Shown: piece after piece, positions 1-7,064 of the stretch | Layout: the number at the start of each line of letters is the position of its first letter | Position numbering within the stretch: the stretch's first letter is position 1 | Virus record (IMG/VR): IMGVR_UViG_3300034375_007960 | Location: 1-20,564 of that record | Reading direction: 5' to 3' (one strand) | DNA length: 20,564 nucleotides | From: a virus | Program-made: the position numbers and the translations under genes | The notes under the pieces: model-generated | Databases searched by the model: none | The model's input: only the letters and a program-made list of their open reading frames with translations | Told to the model about the DNA's origin: nothing

Positions 1-1
1 G

Positions 2-367
2 AACTTCAGCTGCAAGCGCAACCTGGACCAGTACCAGGCCCGGGACCTGTGCGATATCCAGATCCCCGGGCACGCGATTGAGTGCAAGGCCTACAAGGAC
101 GGGTTCTGGTTCCGCGCCGACTGGTGGGAGCAGGTGGTGCGCGCGAGCGACGGCCGGATCCCGGTCCTGGTCTGGAAGTTCAACAACAAGCCGATCCGCG
201 TCACGCTCCCGCTCTACGCCATCGCCCGGGACCTCCCCGAGGATCCGGACAGGACCTGTGTGGTTTTGCTGGAGGAATGGTTTAATATCCTCCTGGAGAA
301 CTGGACAACCTACGGGCCTGATGATGGCGAAGAGTCCCCGGAGAGCCGCAACCCAGACAGCCCTTGA
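2..367 (+). CDS. PD-(D/E)XK-type nuclease, 5'-truncated
   Basis: Reading frame open from the window edge to TGA at 365-367; the start codon lies outside, so only the last 121 residues are seen. The translation has an Asp (residue 18 of the fragment) followed nine residues later by Glu-Cys-Lys (27-29), the D...ExK pattern of PD-(D/E)XK nucleases. A Trp-rich helix (FRADWWEQV) and a strand (RIPVLVWKFNN) follow, as in phage Holliday-junction-resolvase-like or recombination endonucleases. It would cut DNA, probably in replication, recombination or packaging. Its 3' end overlaps the next gene by about 44 bases in another frame, suggesting translational coupling. The nuclease fold is inferred from motif spacing; substrate is unknown. 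Confidence 0.72.
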   Translation, partial: NFSCKRNLDQYQARDLCDIQIPGHAIECKAYKDGFWFRADWWEQVVRASDGRIPVLVWKFNNKPIRVTLPLYAIARDLPEDPDRTCVVLLEEWFNILLENWTTYGPDDGEESPESRNPDSP

Positions 368-1856
368 GACCGCCGAGCGCCTGCTGCGCTCCCTGCGCGG
401 TGCCGACGAGGACATCGCCGCCGAGGCCGCGCGCTTGGCTGAGCTTTCACGGATGCGTCGCATGCGTGAACCCGAGGGCACCGCGCCTTACGAGCTCGCC
501 CTAGGCGCCCAGCGCCTTCCCGGGGCCCCCAGGCCGCCGGATATCCCCGGGGTGGGGATTGTCTCCCTGGGGCCTAATCCTGAGGTGCTGGCCGCCGCCC
601 GGGCCTACTCGGAGCGCTCTGGTATTCCCCTGCGAAAGGTTTTGCGTTTCCCGGCGTTCAACCCCGAGCGTGCCGCGCGCATTGCCCGGGAATATGACGT
701 CATGGCCCACACCCCGACCGATCCCGATACGGCGCGCTCCTATCGGGCCCTGATTGACGAGACCACAGGCCAGTACGAGAGCCTGCTCTCCGCCGGGTTC
801 AAGCCCTACTTCATCGGCCCCCAGGACCCCTATGCGAAGAGCCCCTACCTGGCCCTGGCCGACATGGCGGTGAACAAGCGCCTGGGGGTGTTCCCCACGC
901 GCTCGGGCTACGGGTCGAACGAGGACTTCGATGTCGCCCTGAACCCGATGCTGGAGCAGACCCCGTTTACCCTCGACGGCGAGCCTATGCTGGCCAACGA
1001 CCTGTTCCGGGCCGTGCATGACGTGTTCGGCCATGGCCCCTCGGGGGCGGGCTTCCGCGGCTCCGGGGAGGAGATGGCCTTCCAGACCCATGCCGGGATG
1101 TACTCCCCGGTGGCGCGCCGGGCTGCGGCCTCTGAGCTCCGGGGCCAGAACAGCTGGCTCAACTATGGCCCCTATGGGGAGCGCAACCGCACCGCCAGCA
1201 TCGAGGATACGATCTTCGCCGACCAGAAGACCGGGCTCATGCCCCGCTGGGCGAGCGAGGAGGGGCTGGAGATCAACCAGGACCGAGTGAAGCGCTTCAT
1301 GGACGAGGTCAGGCGCGGCGATACGCCTGTGCAAGGCGCGGTGGATCCCGAGACGGGGGTGGTGACCCTGGTGCATTACGCGCCCCGGGAGCTCTCGCGC
1401 ATCGACCCGGAGATGTTCGGCACCGGGCTGTCGAAGCGCACCACGAGGGAGTTTAACCGCCTCTCCAGCGCCGACGCGCCGAAGCGGTCCTACTACGGGA
1501 TCGAGAGCCTGAATAACCCCTACCAGCGCGAGCCTGGCCTCGGGCCCATCAAGCACGAGGTCCAGATCCAGGGCGAGCTCTTGTACCCCATGGGCAAGGA
1601 CCCGGACGGGCTGCGGAAGCTCATGACCGGCATGTCCAAGGAAGAGCGCATGACCAGCCTTGAGCGCCTTATCGCCGACAAGGGCTATTCGGGTTATATT
1701 GCCGACGACCCGGTCCTCGGCGCGGTGGCGGCGATCTTCGATCCGCTGGATGTGCGCCGGGTGATCCAAGGGAAGGCCGAAGGCGGCGAGGTCACGAGCG
1801 AGATCCGGAAGATCCTCGTGCCCCTGGTCGTCGCGAACCTGGAGACCGCTGCCTGA
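324..1856 (+). CDS. Polyvalent phage protein with HDVFGH metal-site-like domain and C-terminal ADP-ribosyltransferase-like region
   Basis: About 510 aa. The frame stays open upstream to 78, but that part is low-complexity shadow of the nuclease gene, so I start at ATG 324 (ATG 321 is equally possible). An Arg/Ala-rich helical N-terminus (to about residue 60) is followed by a conserved domain with HDVFGH (232-237), a Gly/Ser loop, Glu-Glu at 249-250 and RGQNSWLNYGPYGE. The His-x4-His plus acidic residues suggest a metal site. From about residue 353 (VTLVHYAPRELSRIDP, then a GTG) to the end, the pattern resembles ART-like modules of phage polyvalent proteins, ending in a typical GYSGYI...FDP segment. 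The stop overlaps the next ATG (TGATG), so the two polyvalent proteins are co-translated. Role inferred: a virion-carried effector or DNA-ejection protein. No signal peptide is seen. Confidence 0.68.
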   Translation: MAKSPRRAATQTALETAERLLRSLRGADEDIAAEAARLAELSRMRRMREPEGTAPYELALGAQRLPGAPRPPDIPGVGIVSLGPNPEVLAAARAYSERSGIPLRKVLRFPAFNPERAARIAREYDVMAHTPTDPDTARSYRALIDETTGQYESLLSAGFKPYFIGPQDPYAKSPYLALADMAVNKRLGVFPTRSGYGSNEDFDVALNPMLEQTPFTLDGEPMLANDLFRAVHDVFGHGPSGAGFRGSGEEMAFQTHAGMYSPVARRAAASELRGQNSWLNYGPYGERNRTASIEDTIFADQKTGLMPRWASEEGLEINQDRVKRFMDEVRRGDTPVQGAVDPETGVVTLVHYAPRELSRIDPEMFGTGLSKRTTREFNRLSSADAPKRSYYGIESLNNPYQREPGLGPIKHEVQIQGELLYPMGKDPDGLRKLMTGMSKEERMTSLERLIADKGYSGYIADDPVLGAVAAIFDPLDVRRVIQGKAEGGEVTSEIRKILVPLVVANLETAA

Positions 1857-4800
1857 TGGCTGGAATCGGAACCTTGATCAAAGGCGCGGCGAAGCAGATT
1901 CGCCGCATCGGCGACGAGTTCGACCCGCGCTTCGACCCGCGCAAGAAGGAGCAGGAGCGCCTCCAGAACCTTGAGGTTGCCGTGGAGCCGCGCCCCCTTG
2001 ATCGTCCCCAGGTCAGTATCGCGGACTTTGAGGGCCACCCGTTCGTCACCTCCATGTCTGACCGCACCGCTGCCGGCGGGCTGCTCACGGACATCCGCGG
2101 GCTCCCGCTCAGCGAGCCCGTGAACCTGCGCGGCGGCCAGGACTTCATGTTCGATTACAACCCCGGGCAGGTCTGGGCCTCGGGCAAGGCGCAGGCCTCG
2201 GATATCTTCTCGGCTGCCCAAATGGCCAAGGCAAATACCGGCCGGGATCCGATCTTCCTGCCCTGGCGCATGGCGCCCACGGGCGGGGACTTCGCGACCA
2301 TGACCGGCGAGACTATGCTGTCCTTTGCCCGGGACAGCATGAACAAGAAAACCAAGCGCAGCCTGGACTCTAAGCTCAAGAGGATCATCCCCGACTGGCC
2401 TGGCATCGACAGCCCTGACGCGATTGACGTTTTCCGGGGGGCCCCTGACAAAGCTCGCAAGGCGGCGAAAAACGTCATGGACGTGGAGTTCCGAGACCGC
2501 GGCGGCCTGTCCATTGGCGAGGCGCGCCTTGCGGTGGCCGATCCTGCTCAGCTTGATGCTCAGCAAGGCGGCGTGCAGAACGTGGGGCGCATCCTTACCG
2601 ATTTGGAGATGGATTTCTCGACCCACCCGAGCTACCCCTACGCGGTGCCCGGGGAGGGCGTCGGCGTGCTCAAGGAGGACATCAACGTCTTTGAGCTCCT
2701 GCCGGATATCGTCGAGGCCCGGAGCATCCCGGATCCTCTGAGCCCGCGAGACACGGACCTGCGCTCCATGCAGATGGGCGCGAAGGCTGGCCGTATCACC
2801 CCGGAGCTCCTCCGCAAGATCCTCGGCGGTGGCGCGGGCGCTGCCGTCGGTATCGAGGCCCTGCTCCAGGAAGAGGCCCAGGCGGCTCCGCTCATGGCGC
2901 CCGGCATGGCTCTCGGCGGCGCGGTGTCTAGGGCGATCGCCCGCTTGATGGAGGCAGGCATGTCGCGGGAAGCTGCCGAGCGGGTCGTGCGCGGCGAGAT
3001 GCCGCCGGCGCTCCCGGATCGCGCGCCTCCGCGCCTGACCTTCTCCGCGGACAACCCCAAGGCAATCGGGGCGATTCCGAACATCCTCAACTTCGTCGAC
3101 CAACCCTTCTACCAGATCCTGGAAAAGGACCTCATCCCCGAGCTGGTGATGATGTCCCCCGACGAGTACATCACCGAGGCGTCGAGGATCCTGTCCCGCC
3201 AGTCCCCCGGAGAGGCCGACTTCGATAACGTCGTCCGAAGCCGCACCCAGGACATGGAGTACCTCCAGGGGATCCAGGACCTGCTTGATCAGGGCGCAGA
3301 CTTCCAGGTCCCGTTCCTGGACTACAAGCGCGGCGGCCAGGAAGGACTTCACCGCACGATCGCTGCCCGGAACCTCGGGGAGGAGCAGATCCCCGTGATG
3401 GTTATGCGCTCCGTCAAGGGCGATAACTACATCCCCCTGACCCAGGCCGAGCAGGACGCCATAAACGCGGCCAGGCTTGAGGACCTGCGGGCGAAGGGCT
3501 ACCCGGAGTCGACGGTCCAGAAGATCATGGGCGACGAGCTCTCCATGAACCCCGATATTCGCCGTGAACGGGCCTATCGCCAAGGCAAGCGGCAGCGCCT
3601 TTTTCACGCCGGCAGCCCCGAGCTCGCGACGGCCACGCAGCTCGACCCTGACGCCGGACGGTTTGGACGCTCCGGGAGCGGGGTTTGGATGACCCCGGAG
3701 CCGGTGCTCGCGAACACCTACGTTCCACCGGGGGTCGAGAACGCGGGCACGATGTACGAGTTCCTGGTGGATGACTCCAAGTTCCCGACATTTATCGGGA
3801 GCGGGAACTGGGACGAGGCCGTCGGGGACCTTTACAGCCCTGATTACGACAGGATCCTTGAAGACGTCTCCGGGACCACCAACGAGATCGCGCGCCAGGT
3901 GCGCGAGATGGGCTACCCGGGGATGAAGTTCACCGGGATCAGCGACGTGGGCCCGAATTACCAGGCAGCGAAGCGCTCGGCCGAGATGATCGCCCCCCAG
4001 TACGGGATGGAGCCTAAGGAGCTCCTGGACTCCACGATCGGCGACCGCGCCGTTGACGACTACGAGGTCTATACGATCTTCGACCCCAGCGTCGCCCGCT
4101 CGCCGACCGCCGCCTTTGACCCTGATCAGGTCGATTCCCCGAATCTCATGGCGGGCCTAGGCCCCGCAGCTATCGGCGCTGGTCTTCTGGGCGCCGCCAT
4201 GGCCCCCGAGGAGGCCGAAGCCGCCGGCTTTGGCACCCTGGCTCGGGCTATTGGCCGCCCGACCCAGCGCCTGTTCCAGGGCTCGTCGGCGAAGTTCGCG
4301 CGCCCGAGCATGCAGAGCGTGGGCACGGGCACCGGTAACCAGGCCTTTGGCTATGGCCTGTACTTCACCGAGGCCCCGGATATCGCCGGCACTTATAAGC
4401 GTGGCCTGGCGAACAAGAAAATGATCCAGGGCATAGAGGACCAGGGCCTGGTACCCGGGGTAAGCGCGAGCGAGCTCGATGACATGATCGACGAGGGCGT
4501 TTTCGGCGAGGCCGAGACCCGCTTCCTGAGCGCGCTCCGGGATGCCGACTACCTGGGCTTTGATAACGTCCACAACGCGGCCATGGTTGCCTTGAAGCGC
4601 GGGGATCTGGCTAAGCGCTACGATGCCGCGAATGACCCGGCGGTGGCCGAGCTCGACAAGATCGCCAACGAGCTCGGGTTTCTCTACGAGGTCGAGGTGC
4701 CCGAGGGCAGCTTCATCGAGTGGGACCTGCCCCTCGACCAGCAGCCCGAGGTCGTGCAGCAGGTGGTGAAGCAGAATGCACCACCCGAGCTCCAGAAGCG

Positions 4801-5806
4801 CATCGAGAGCGGGCAGCTGAAGGGCCTGGAGGCCTACTACCTGTTCGGGAAGGACCCCGAGGTCAACAGCATGATGTGGGGCCAGTACGGTGTGCCCGGG
4901 ATCCGCTACAGCTCTGTGCGCACGAAGGAGGGCAAGACGAGCCCGGACGCGCCGCGCAACTACGTCATCTTCGACGAGAACCTGATCAACATCGTCCGCC
5001 GGAACGACGAGGCCCTGGAGAACAACTTCGACGAGCTCGCTGCCCGCATGTCGGCGACCGACGTGCGCAAGCCCCTTGCGGCGGTCCTCGGCGCAGGCGC
5101 GGCGGGCGCTACCCAGGCTGGGCAGGAAGACGTCCCGGACTACATGCGCCGCCTCGATGGCTCGATCAAGTCTGAGCGCGGCTTCTTGGGTCCGATCCGG
5201 AATAACGTCTCCGGCCGCACCATGACCGAGGTCTCGGTGGGCCAGCCGGGCTCGGAGGAGGGCTTCTACCCGCTTCTGGTTCCGACCTTGACCCGGGATG
5301 AGATCGAAACAATCGCGAACATGGATCTTGGGCGCGAGCGTCCGCCCCAGGCGATCATCGAGAAGGCCCGGGCCCACGCCATGGATCGCATCGATCGCGG
5401 CCTGAGCCCGTTCTACCAGGATGGGGAAGAGACCGCCGGGGCTATGTTCGGCGAGTATGATGCCCGCGCGTCCGAGCGCCTCAGCCAGGAGCTCGCGCGG
5501 CTCATGCAGCTGGCCGATATTGCCCGCCAGCCGAAGATTGAGCCCCTTCAGGATCTCTATGGTCTTGCGACGGCGGGCGATTACTTCCTGGAGGACCGCC
5601 CAAGCGAGATGGACGCCCTCCAGCGCGCCCTGCAGCGCCTGGACATGGCCCAGGGCGTTGGCGAGTGGCTCCAGACCACTGGCCAGGGCGACCCGACGAC
5701 GGTCATGCAGGATCTCATGGCCGGGCTGGACATCTTCGACGTGGCGAGCCTCCTCCCCGGGGCGGGCGCCGCAGCAGCCAAGGCCGTGCGCCGAGCGGGC
5801 CAGTAA
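1856..5806 (+). CDS. Large polyvalent protein with ParB-like and ADP-ribosyltransferase domains
   Basis: 1316 aa, the largest gene here. Domains in order: a conserved N-terminal region (about 55-340, with SMSDRTAAGG and GGQDFMFDYNPGQVWAS); a hydrophobic Ala/Gly segment (about 328-365); a ParB/Srx-like domain (about 410-530) with QEGLHRTIAARNLGEEQIPV, His499-Arg500 central; a first ART-like module (about 582-757) opening with LFHAGSP and closing with FDP; a hydrophobic Gly/Ala segment near 766-790; a second ART module (about 805-1010) with GTGTGNQAFGYGLYFTE and a closing RNYVIFDENLINIV; a conserved DGSIKSERGFLGP...YPLLVPTL...GLSPFY module (about 1100-1190); and a helical tail. Such domain strings are known as polyvalent proteins of phages and conjugative elements, thought to enter the host with the DNA and modify host targets. 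NAD-dependent transfer and virion location are inferred. It is followed by a promoter at 5816-5844. Confidence 0.75.
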   Translation: MAGIGTLIKGAAKQIRRIGDEFDPRFDPRKKEQERLQNLEVAVEPRPLDRPQVSIADFEGHPFVTSMSDRTAAGGLLTDIRGLPLSEPVNLRGGQDFMFDYNPGQVWASGKAQASDIFSAAQMAKANTGRDPIFLPWRMAPTGGDFATMTGETMLSFARDSMNKKTKRSLDSKLKRIIPDWPGIDSPDAIDVFRGAPDKARKAAKNVMDVEFRDRGGLSIGEARLAVADPAQLDAQQGGVQNVGRILTDLEMDFSTHPSYPYAVPGEGVGVLKEDINVFELLPDIVEARSIPDPLSPRDTDLRSMQMGAKAGRITPELLRKILGGGAGAAVGIEALLQEEAQAAPLMAPGMALGGAVSRAIARLMEAGMSREAAERVVRGEMPPALPDRAPPRLTFSADNPKAIGAIPNILNFVDQPFYQILEKDLIPELVMMSPDEYITEASRILSRQSPGEADFDNVVRSRTQDMEYLQGIQDLLDQGADFQVPFLDYKRGGQEGLHRTIAARNLGEEQIPVMVMRSVKGDNYIPLTQAEQDAINAARLEDLRAKGYPESTVQKIMGDELSMNPDIRRERAYRQGKRQRLFHAGSPELATATQLDPDAGRFGRSGSGVWMTPEPVLANTYVPPGVENAGTMYEFLVDDSKFPTFIGSGNWDEAVGDLYSPDYDRILEDVSGTTNEIARQVREMGYPGMKFTGISDVGPNYQAAKRSAEMIAPQYGMEPKELLDSTIGDRAVDDYEVYTIFDPSVARSPTAAFDPDQVDSPNLMAGLGPAAIGAGLLGAAMAPEEAEAAGFGTLARAIGRPTQRLFQGSSAKFARPSMQSVGTGTGNQAFGYGLYFTEAPDIAGTYKRGLANKKMIQGIEDQGLVPGVSASELDDMIDEGVFGEAETRFLSALRDADYLGFDNVHNAAMVALKRGDLAKRYDAANDPAVAELDKIANELGFLYEVEVPEGSFIEWDLPLDQQPEVVQQVVKQNAPPELQKRIESGQLKGLEAYYLFGKDPEVNSMMWGQYGVPGIRYSSVRTKEGKTSPDAPRNYVIFDENLINIVRRNDEALENNFDELAARMSATDVRKPLAAVLGAGAAGATQAGQEDVPDYMRRLDGSIKSERGFLGPIRNNVSGRTMTEVSVGQPGSEEGFYPLLVPTLTRDEIETIANMDLGRERPPQAIIEKARAHAMDRIDRGLSPFYQDGEETAGAMFGEYDARASERLSQELARLMQLADIARQPKIEPLQDLYGLATAGDYFLEDRPSEMDALQRALQRLDMAQGVGEWLQTTGQGDPTTVMQDLMAGLDIFDVASLLPGAGAAAAKAVRRAGQ

Positions 5807-5815
5807 CACACACAC

Positions 5816-5844
5816 TTGCACATCGACACGGAGCCCTCTATACT
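5816..5844 (+). promoter_or_regulatory. Sigma70-like promoter
   Basis: A TTGCAC -35 box (5816-5821) and a TATACT -10 box (5839-5844) are separated by exactly 17 bases, in the only 65-base gap after the polyvalent gene. The -10 box differs from consensus at one base. Transcription would begin near 5850, about 20 bases before the start codon of the small gene at 5872. The next 3 kb have no equally good promoter, so this may drive the small gene and the recombinase, and perhaps the tail genes. Confidence 0.6.
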
Positions 5845-5855
5845 GCGCTTGCGCA
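5844..5855. repeat. Inverted repeat at the transcription start, possible operator
   Basis: TGCGC-TT-GCGCA is a perfect inverted repeat spanning the expected +1 of the promoter just upstream. Its right half belongs to a second copy of CTTGC(A/G)CAT(C/T)G: the copies start at 5815 and 5848, 33 bases apart (about three helical turns), and match at 9 of 11 positions. A repressor binding here would block initiation. Binding is inferred; no regulator gene is recognised nearby. Confidence 0.35.
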
Positions 5856-5871
5856 TTGAGAGGAGGTCCCT

Positions 5872-6105
5872 ATGAGCGCTGCAAGGAAGAAGCAATTTTA
5901 CAACCGGGTGCGCCGCACCTGCCGGCTCCACGACCTGGAGATCGTCTTCGACGGCGCGCCCAAGAACTACCGCGCCGTCGAGATCAAGAAGAACGGCATG
6001 ACCCTCTTCGCCGACCGTGGCGATGGCTTCAAGCCCCTCGATATTAACTGGGAGCGCCTCCACGGCGAGCTCGCGGACTATGGATTCCGCGGGGGTGTGA
6101 AATGA
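5872..6105 (+). CDS. Small basic protein of unknown function
   Basis: 77 aa, starting at ATG 5872 behind a strong ribosome binding site (AGGAGGT, 5861-5867). The N-terminus is rich in Lys and Arg (MSAARKKQFYNRVRRTCR), then alternating strand-like segments (LEIVFDG, YRAVEIKKNGMTLFAD) and a helix at the end. No family is recognised. Its own promoter and the ATGA overlap with the recombinase gene suggest a partner or regulator of that gene, such as a DNA-binding accessory protein, but no helix-turn-helix is evident. The strong start signals make it a real gene; the function is open. Confidence 0.72.
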   Translation: MSAARKKQFYNRVRRTCRLHDLEIVFDGAPKNYRAVEIKKNGMTLFADRGDGFKPLDINWERLHGELADYGFRGGVK

Positions 6106-6876
6106 TCGAGCCCGGGAAGCGCATCAACAAGATCTACGGCTACTGCCGGGTCTCGACCGTCGAGCAGGCGCGCCACGGGGTGAGCATCGAGCTCCAGAAG
6201 CGCCACATCGAGGAGTTCGTGCGGGAGAAGTACAACCGCGAGGTCGATGGCTTCTTCATCGACGAGGGCGTCTCGGGCAAGGTCGGCATCTCCGAGCGCC
6301 CGGGTTCCCATGCCCTGACCATGGCCCTGGAGGAGTGGGACATCGTCATCTCGACGCGCCTCGACCGGCTCTCGCGCTCCACCCATGACCTGCTGCAGAT
6401 CATCCCCCAGCTCCAGGAGAGCAACGTGACCCTGTTCTTCTGCGAGCAGTTCGGGGACGTGCCCATCGTCTACCCGCGTGCGGGCGAAGTTCGACATGAA
6501 CCAGATGACCAACCAGATCATGCTCATGGTGCTCTCGGCCGTGGCCGAGCTGGAGCACGGCCTGATCAAGGACCGCTTCGCCGACGGCAAGGTCGACTGG
6601 GCCACCCGGGGCTACAGCATCGGCGGAAGCGTGCCCTACGGCTACCGGAAGGTGCGCGAGCGCCACGGGAACAACGGCCGCGTGCGCCTGGAGCCGGTGC
6701 CCGACGAGCAGCGCGTGATCCGCACGATCCAGCGCCTGTCCGACCGCGGCCTGGGGCACCAGAAGATCGCGACCCAGGTGCGCTCGCTCCACGCCAACGC
6801 CCGGGACATGAACCGCCACAAGGTGCGCCGGATCCTTGAGCGCAAGGAGCAGGGCTTGCATTACGAGCACGTTTGA
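6102..6876 (+). pseudogene. Serine recombinase (resolvase/invertase family), frameshifted
   Basis: The first frame (from ATG 6102) gives a complete resolvase N-domain: YGYCRVST with catalytic Ser18, FIDEGVSG, and the active-site helix STRLDRLSRS, up to DVPIVYP near 6476. The family pattern then resumes in the +1 frame (AKFDMNQMTNQIMLMVLSAVAELE, the E-helix region), followed by a Recombinase-type DNA-binding domain (GYSIGGSVPYGYRKV ... HKVRRILERK) ending at TGA 6874-6876. The original protein would be about 257 aa. The shift lies in a GC palindrome at 6473-6484; compared with the expected YPRAKF there are four extra bases. It could be a real mutation, a sequencing error or, least likely, programmed frameshifting. 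If functional, it would integrate, resolve or invert DNA. Its start overlaps the stop of the previous gene (ATGA). Confidence 0.8.
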
Positions 6877-6890
6877 TATGGGCTATACTC

Positions 6891-6910
6891 CCGGGGGTTG
6901 ACGCCCCCGG
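6891..6910 (+). promoter_or_regulatory. GC hairpin overlapping a ribosome binding site
   Basis: A perfect 7-bp stem (CCGGGGG at 6891-6897 with CCCCCGG at 6904-6910) closes a 6-base loop. The last two stem bases are the first two of the GGAGG ribosome binding site (6909-6913) of the gene at 6920. A TATACT hexamer lies just upstream (6884-6889), but its best-spaced -35 is poor (TTACGA, 6861-6866). No T-run follows, so it is not a standard terminator. It may limit translation of the next gene. Confidence 0.4.
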
Positions 6911-6919
6911 AGGCCCGCC

Positions 6920-7063
6920 ATGAGCGCCTTGGAAGAGATTCAGTTCTGCATCAAGAAGGTCGAGGGCATGCTCGCCCAGGACTACATGACGACCCCTGTG
7001 CGTCAGATCCTGACCGAGATCCTGGCCAGCCTTACCTCCGCCGCCGCGGACCTAAGCGAGTAA
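6920..7063 (+). CDS. Small acidic helical protein of unknown function
   Basis: 47 aa (MSALEEIQFCIKKVEGML...), ATG 6920 to TAA 7061-7063, with GGAGG at 6909-6913, six bases before the start. The sequence is mostly helix-forming, with no membrane segment and one Cys. The next gene starts with GTG two bases after this stop, so the two are likely translated together. No family is recognised. Good spacing of the ribosome binding site and a neat junction with the next gene support it as real. It could be a small fibre-assembly or regulatory protein, but nothing in the sequence decides that. Confidence 0.6.
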   Translation: MSALEEIQFCIKKVEGMLAQDYMTTPVRQILTEILASLTSAAADLSE

Positions 7064-7064
7064 C

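Noticed and set aside
78-323. N-terminal extension of the first polyvalent protein
   Set aside because: The translated segment is Ser/Arg low-complexity and out of frame with the nuclease motifs encoded by the same bases; the likely start is 321 or 324.
1694-3607. Long open frame on the minus strand (637 codons)
   Set aside because: It lies opposite the polyvalent genes, has Arg/Leu/Val/His-rich composition without motifs, and arises from GC-rich codon bias.
4157-5821. Long minus-strand frame opposite the 1316-aa gene
   Set aside because: No family features; the opposite strand has clear ART motifs in frame. The minus-strand frames at 501-1769, 14035-15264 and 16236-17804 are rejected for the same reason.
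5872-6105. The small basic protein as a Cro/CI-type repressor
   Set aside because: No helix-turn-helix pattern is visible; position and charge alone are insufficient.
6471-6490. Programmed ribosomal frameshift in the recombinase
   Set aside because: There is no stop codon near the junction to cause a pause and no recognised slippery sequence; mutation or sequence error is simpler.
6891-6910. Hairpin as a rho-independent terminator
   Set aside because: No run of T follows the stem; it overlaps a ribosome binding site instead.
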